Below, in pieces: positions 63,256 through 64,000 of a stretch of DNA of 64,000 nucleotides. How positions within the stretch are numbered: the first letter of the stretch is position 1; each line of letters starts with the position of its first letter. The position numbers were made by a program, and so were the translations under genes. This stretch comes from Astrocystis sublimbata (Eukaryota > Ascomycota > Sordariomycetes > Xylariales > Xylariaceae), in the NCBI GenBank assembly GCA_022453515.1, contig JAJNNY010000039.1, forward strand, positions 1 through 64,000. Reading direction: 5' to 3'. The notes under the pieces were generated by a model. The model did not search any database. It was not told the origin of the DNA and saw only the letters and a list, made by a program, of their open reading frames with translations.

Positions 63256-64000
63256 ATGGGCCGCCCCCCGGCTTACATCTTCGTCGTCAGGTAAGTTGTC
63301 TCGCCGCCATGTCCTTGTCCCCAGCGCTGGCACTTCTGCATTCCTGCGTTCTTGCGCTGACCGCGTATCATCGACGCTTGGCAGACATGGCCACCGTCTG
63401 GATGCCGCCGATAAACAATGGCATTTAAGCTCGCCTACGCCCTACGACCCACCGCTGACATATGGTGGCTGGATGCACTCCCGCAACGTCGGCGTGCGCA
63501 TCGCTAATATCCTACGTGATGATCTCGCTGCCCAGTCCACCGCCGAGACCACCGCCGATGCCTCGCTGTCGGCGTCGCCGTCTGCGCCCCGGAAGCGTCG
63601 GCGCTTCCGTGTCGTTGTGCACAGCTCTCCCTTCAATCGCTGTGTGCAGACCTCCATCGCCATAAGCGCCGGCCTGGCTGCGAATCCGACACCGTCCAAG
63701 ACCACCGAGCCCGCCCCGTCCCGACCAGACAATCTGCGCCTCGGCCAAGCCTCCTCCTTCTCCAACCCGGCTCCGACCAAATCACGACCCGATGTCGAAG
63801 TCGCCGGCGCTGTCGGAGCCCCCGTCGGAGCTCCCGTCCCGACACAGCTCCCCGAACCACACAAGACAGCACTCGTCGAGAAGTCGGTCCTCCGTCTCGA
63901 CGCCTTCCTCGGCGAGTGGCTGTCGCCCGACTACTTCGAGCACATCACGCCGCCTCCGAAGTCGGCGCTGATGCTGGCGACGGCCAAGGCCGAGCTGCTG
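63256..64000 (+). CDS. Histidine-phosphatase (phosphoglycerate-mutase-like) protein, 5' part
   Basis: Member of the histidine phosphatase superfamily, cut by the window edge. Exon 1 (63256-63290) ends inside the active-site arginine codon. A 94-nt intron (63291-63384) is followed by exon 2 from 63385 to the edge (217 residues visible). The catalytic motif is at once recognisable across the junction: YIFVVRHGHRLDAAD with the phospho-accepting histidine in RHG. A second conserved block, FRVVVHSSPFNRCVQTS, carries the second active-site arginine and the usual SSPxxR pattern, followed by a Thr/Pro/Ala-rich insert and LRLDAFLGEWLSPDYFEHI. The substrate may be a phosphoprotein or small phosphate ester; true phosphoglycerate mutase activity is unlikely. 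The C-terminal part, with the second catalytic His, lies outside. Confidence 0.88.

Overview
This window is nuclear DNA of a filamentous ascomycete (Pezizomycotina, probably a plant-associated Sordariomycete; the class is inferred). Short GT-AG introns of about 50-300 nt interrupt most genes. Lineage-typical families are present: a Zn2Cys6 regulator, RTA1, an Egh16-like protein, DUF1996, an F-box protein, an Sch9-type C2-AGC kinase and a GT90 enzyme. Genes are single and lie on both strands, with no operons. Exon models were built by hand from reading frames, splice sites and family motifs, without tools. Splice junctions are given where the frame closes exactly.

Region 1 (1-27.6 kb) is gene-sparse and accessory in character. 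It holds a Upc2-like Zn2Cys6 regulator divergent from an RTA1-type membrane protein. It also holds secreted or probably secreted proteins: a six-cysteine small protein, an Egh16-like protein, a DUF1996 protein, a berberine-bridge FAD oxidoreductase and a two-cysteine small protein. A GT1 glycosyltransferase, a LURP-one-related protein and one unknown gene complete the set. Gaps of 1-4 kb separate them. Around 18.9-19.65 kb a (TTAGGG)-like tract, an (AAT)n tail and a frameshifted coding relic look like a dead, 5'-truncated retroelement. No polyketide, peptide or terpene synthase is present, so this is not a classical metabolite cluster.

Region 2 (27.6-48.7 kb) is gene-dense and housekeeping-like: a GT90 CAP10-like transferase, a GH30 glycosidase, exonuclease V, a large membrane protein of unknown function, a small F-box protein, the Sch9-type kinase and glucose-6-phosphate isomerase. 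GT90 and GH30 both act on glycans. Sch9 and Pgi both serve nutrient and carbon metabolism, but nothing shows that they are co-regulated.

Region 3 (48.7-64 kb) mixes an apparently decaying, undescribed gene family with core genes. The family appears as a solo last exon at 49.2 kb and as a broken multi-exon copy at 51.6-52.8 kb. Beside it are a tiny two-exon gene and a BTB-like unknown gene. The core genes are the 90-kDa-type TFIIIC subunit, the GPI8 transamidase catalytic subunit, and the 5' part of a histidine-phosphatase-superfamily gene that runs off the window.

The most unusual signals are the paralogous C-terminal exon pair at 49.2/52.6 kb, the telomere-repeat and retroelement junction at 18.9 kb, the 22-nt tandem repeat upstream of the GT1 gene, and the clustering of secreted-protein genes in the sparse half.
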